DNA from: Fodinibacter sp963833495
Lineage (GTDB): Bacteria > Actinomycetota > Actinomycetes > Actinomycetales > Dermatophilaceae
Length of the DNA: 64,000 nt
Direction: 5' to 3'
Assembly (NCBI GenBank): GCA_963833495.1
Contig: CAWHYJ010000003.1
Location: forward strand, 62,001 to 126,000
The notes under the pieces are model-generated. The model worked only from the letters and a program-made list of their open reading frames with translations, was not told the origin of the DNA and searched no databases. A program made the position numbers and the translations under genes. Below are positions 62,166 through 64,000 of this stretch, in pieces. Within the stretch, counting starts at the first letter, position 1. The number at the start of each line of letters is the position of its first letter.

Positions 62166-63695
62166 TCACGCCGCCTCGGCGTCGGGGCCCAGCTCCGCGG
62201 CGGGTGGCAGCTCGGTGCGCAGGCCGGCGGGCCAGGCGAGCGGGTCGGGGCCGAGGGCGTCGAGCAGCGGCACCTGCTCGGTGCACCAGGGCGAGACGGT
62301 GCGGTCCCCGGAGAGCACCTCGCGGCGGAACTGCTCCCAGGACACCCACTGTGCGTCGTCGACCTCCGCCGGGTCGGCCGCCAGCGCATCGTCGTCGACG
62401 AAACCGACGAAGACCGGGCACAGCTCGTGCTCGACCAGCCCGTTCATCACCGCGCGGTAGCGGAAGTCGGGCAGCACCAGCCGAAGGCTGCGCACCTCGA
62501 CCCCGAGCTCGCTGCGGGCCCGGCGGCGCACCGCCTCGGCGAGGTCCTCACCGGGCTTGGGGTGTCCGCAGACGGTGTTCGTGACCACGCCGGGGAAGCT
62601 CGGCTTGCTGGCCGCCCGCGTCGTCACCAGCAGCCGCCCGGCCGGGTCGATGACGTAGCAGGAGAACGCGAGGTGCAGCGGGGTGTCGTCGTGGTGCACG
62701 ACCGACTTGGGGGCCTGGCCCACCGGTGACCCGGCGTCGTCGAGCAGCACGACAGGGTCGTCGGACACCCAGGCGCCGTCGTGCGGGTCGCGTGCTGCGC
62801 GGTCGGCGTGCACCAGCCGCATCGGCTCGCGCGACACCACCATCCGGGCCGCGAGCGCGGCCTTGCGCGGCGTGGAAACCTTTGCCCGAGAAGTGAACAC
62901 ATCATAGTCGGCGGCCTCGATGCGCTCGAGGATGCGCGCGTAGAGCACCCGCGCCGTGGCCACGCACCGCCGCGACGCACCGGGCAGCGCCGGGATGCCG
63001 TCGTCGGCCTCACGGTAGAGCCGCCGGTTGCGCTCGATCTCGAAGGCCATCAGCGCCCGCCACTCGGGCGTCACGACCCGGGCGTGCGGGTCGGCACCGA
63101 ACCGGCGCAGGTCCTCCTGGGGGACATAGACACGCCCTCGGTCGAGGTCCTCGCCGACGTCGCGCAGGAAGTTGGTGAGCTGGAAGGCGAGGCCGAGGGC
63201 GCGGGCCGGCGCGACGGCATCCGTGCCGGGTCGCAGCACCGGCAGCATCATCTCGCCGATGACCGCCGCACTGCCGTCCATGTAGCCCAGCAGGTCGCCC
63301 CAGGTCTCGTAGGTGCGGCGGGTGAGGTCACTGCGCATCGCGCCGAAGAACCGGGTGAAGCACTCGTCCTCGATGCCGCACTCGCGCACCGAGGTGGCGA
63401 TCGCGGCCATCACCGGGTCGGTGGCCGTGCCGGTGGCCAGGGCCACCCAGAACGAGCGCTCGAAGGCGTCGAGCGCAGCCGCCGTCTCGGGGCCGGGGTT
63501 GGGGCCGGCGTCGTCGACGATGTCGTCGGCGAGCCGTGCGAGCGTGTAGACGGCGTGCACATGCCGGCGGCTCGGAGCGGGCAGCAGCCGGGCGCCCCAG
63601 TAGTAGGTGGTGCCGAACTCGCGGGTGACCTGGGCGCAGCGGGCATAGCCGGCGGCCAGCACCTCGGGTGAGGTGACCGGGGTGGGTTGGTTCAC
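62166..63695 (-). CDS. crtB-idi: Phytoene synthase fused to isopentenyl-diphosphate isomerase
   Basis: A continuous 509-residue frame. Residues 1-~300: phytoene synthase, with Asp-rich motifs DDIVDD (57-62) and DVGED (179-183) plus GRVYVPQEDLRRFG. Residues ~310-480: type I IDI (Nudix fold), with metal ligands His334 and His341 (HHDDTPLHLAFS), catalytic Cys376 (TNTVCGHP), Glu422 and Glu424 (LVEHELCPVF), so all key residues of both enzymes are kept. One protein would isomerise IPP and condense GGPP to phytoene. GTG 63695 overlaps the crtI stop (GTGA). Confidence 0.85.
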   Translation of the reverse strand: MNQPTPVTSPEVLAAGYARCAQVTREFGTTYYWGARLLPAPSRRHVHAVYTLARLADDIVDDAGPNPGPETAAALDAFERSFWVALATGTATDPVMAAIATSVRECGIEDECFTRFFGAMRSDLTRRTYETWGDLLGYMDGSAAVIGEMMLPVLRPGTDAVAPARALGLAFQLTNFLRDVGEDLDRGRVYVPQEDLRRFGADPHARVVTPEWRALMAFEIERNRRLYREADDGIPALPGASRRCVATARVLYARILERIEAADYDVFTSRAKVSTPRKAALAARMVVSREPMRLVHADRAARDPHDGAWVSDDPVVLLDDAGSPVGQAPKSVVHHDDTPLHLAFSCYVIDPAGRLLVTTRAASKPSFPGVVTNTVCGHPKPGEDLAEAVRRRARSELGVEVRSLRLVLPDFRYRAVMNGLVEHELCPVFVGFVDDDALAADPAEVDDAQWVSWEQFRREVLSGDRTVSPWCTEQVPLLDALGPDPLAWPAGLRTELPPAAELGPDAEAA

Positions 63696-64000
63696 CGGAC
63701 CACCGTACGCGGTACCGGCCGGGCGGCCCCGCTGTACTCCTGCACCCGCTGCGCCGCCAGCTTGCCGCTGACCAGCACCATGGGGATGCCGACGCCGGGC
63801 TGGGTGCCCGAGCCGGCGAAGACCAGGCCGGGCACCCGTCGGTCGACGTTGCTCGGCCGGAACGGGCCGGACTGCAGGAACGTGTGCGCGAGGGCGAACG
63901 GGGTGCCGAGGTGCATGCCCTGGGCGCGCCAGTCGTCGGGGGTGACGAGCAGCTCCTCGCGGATGTCGGTGGGGTAACCGCCGGCCTCGAGGAAGCGGTG
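63692..64000 (-). CDS. crtI: Phytoene desaturase, C-terminal part (runs off window)
   Basis: The last 102 residues of a CrtI-type FAD desaturase: VTPDDWRAQGMHLGTPFALAHTFLQSGPFRPSN, then PGLVFAGSGTQPGVGIPMVLVSGKLAAQRV, the conserved FAD-binding end (GxxTxPGxGIPMVxxSG) of phytoene desaturases. The start is beyond the right edge. First visible gene of the crt operon, coupled to crtB-idi. Confidence 0.92.
   Translation of the reverse strand, partial: HRFLEAGGYPTDIREELLVTPDDWRAQGMHLGTPFALAHTFLQSGPFRPSNVDRRVPGLVFAGSGTQPGVGIPMVLVSGKLAAQRVQEYSGAARPVPRTVVR

Noticed and set aside
58046..64000. Reading the carotenoid genes as a C50 (decaprenoxanthin-type) cluster
   Set aside because: No lycopene elongase (crtEb) is present in the visible part, while crtU and a crtT-like gene point to aromatic carotenoids.

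Overview
The window is high-GC, gene-dense actinobacterial DNA. GTG starts are frequent, ATGA/GTGA stop-start overlaps are common, and the gene content includes DUF1918/DUF1876, DUF222/HNH, an ECF sigma with a DGPF partner, and an aromatic-carotenoid cluster with a split lycopene cyclase. It most resembles a Micrococcales genome, plausibly of the Intrasporangiaceae type; that placement is inference from gene content and style. No rRNA, tRNA, CRISPR array or intact insertion sequence was seen.

Layout. 1-12.9 kb: small membrane, exported and hypothetical genes; a sugar-uptake operon on the minus strand (LacI regulator, binding protein, two permeases, intracellular glycosidase) with matching operator palindromes and an attenuator-like hairpin; a CopG-type antitoxin whose toxin is frameshifted; and several remnants. 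12.9-30 kb: carboxylesterase, a cluster of gene fragments (14.4-15.9 kb), an ABC exporter behind tandem TCAGG repeats, a RelA/SpoT-like synthetase, two reductase-fold proteins, a lipoprotein hydrolase, a sterol-desaturase-like enzyme, short-chain dehydrogenases, a CPBP/PhoD chimera and polyphosphate kinase 2. 30-45 kb: aerobic glycerol-3-phosphate dehydrogenase divergent from a self-regulated TetR-ABC exporter operon, a decayed DUF222/HNH gene, an ECF sigma/DGPF pair, an aminodeoxychorismate-lyase-like enzyme, the lutABC lactate oxidation operon, and three copies of a 34-bp palindromic element. 44-55 kb: a TetR::DUF429 fusion divergent from a quinone-oxidoreductase-like gene with two matching operators, a nitronate-monooxygenase-like gene, a deletion scar joining dctA and dctR remnants, a YdeP-like molybdoenzyme, the pxpABC 5-oxoprolinase operon, and a cold-shock gene with a switch-like leader. 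55-64 kb: a sigma-like membrane protein, then the carotenoid cluster crtI, crtB-idi fusion, crtYc, crtYd, crtT, crtU, converging on a DUF5914-type Rieske oxygenase.

How the genes work together. The crt genes predict IPP/DMAPP isomerisation, phytoene synthesis and desaturation, beta-cyclisation and ring aromatisation (isorenieratene type), with the Rieske protein as a candidate ring-modifying oxygenase. lutABC and glpD feed lactate and glycerol-3-phosphate electrons to respiration. The sugar operon has no ATPase of its own and probably shares one.

Two window-scale signals stand out. First, about 14 genes are fragments or carry frameshifts or deletions; this is either real decay or sequencing error. 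Second, the octamer GGATGCCG (either strand) occurs roughly 75-80 times by eye, far above chance, in all reading frames, and is nearly absent from the first 12.9 kb.
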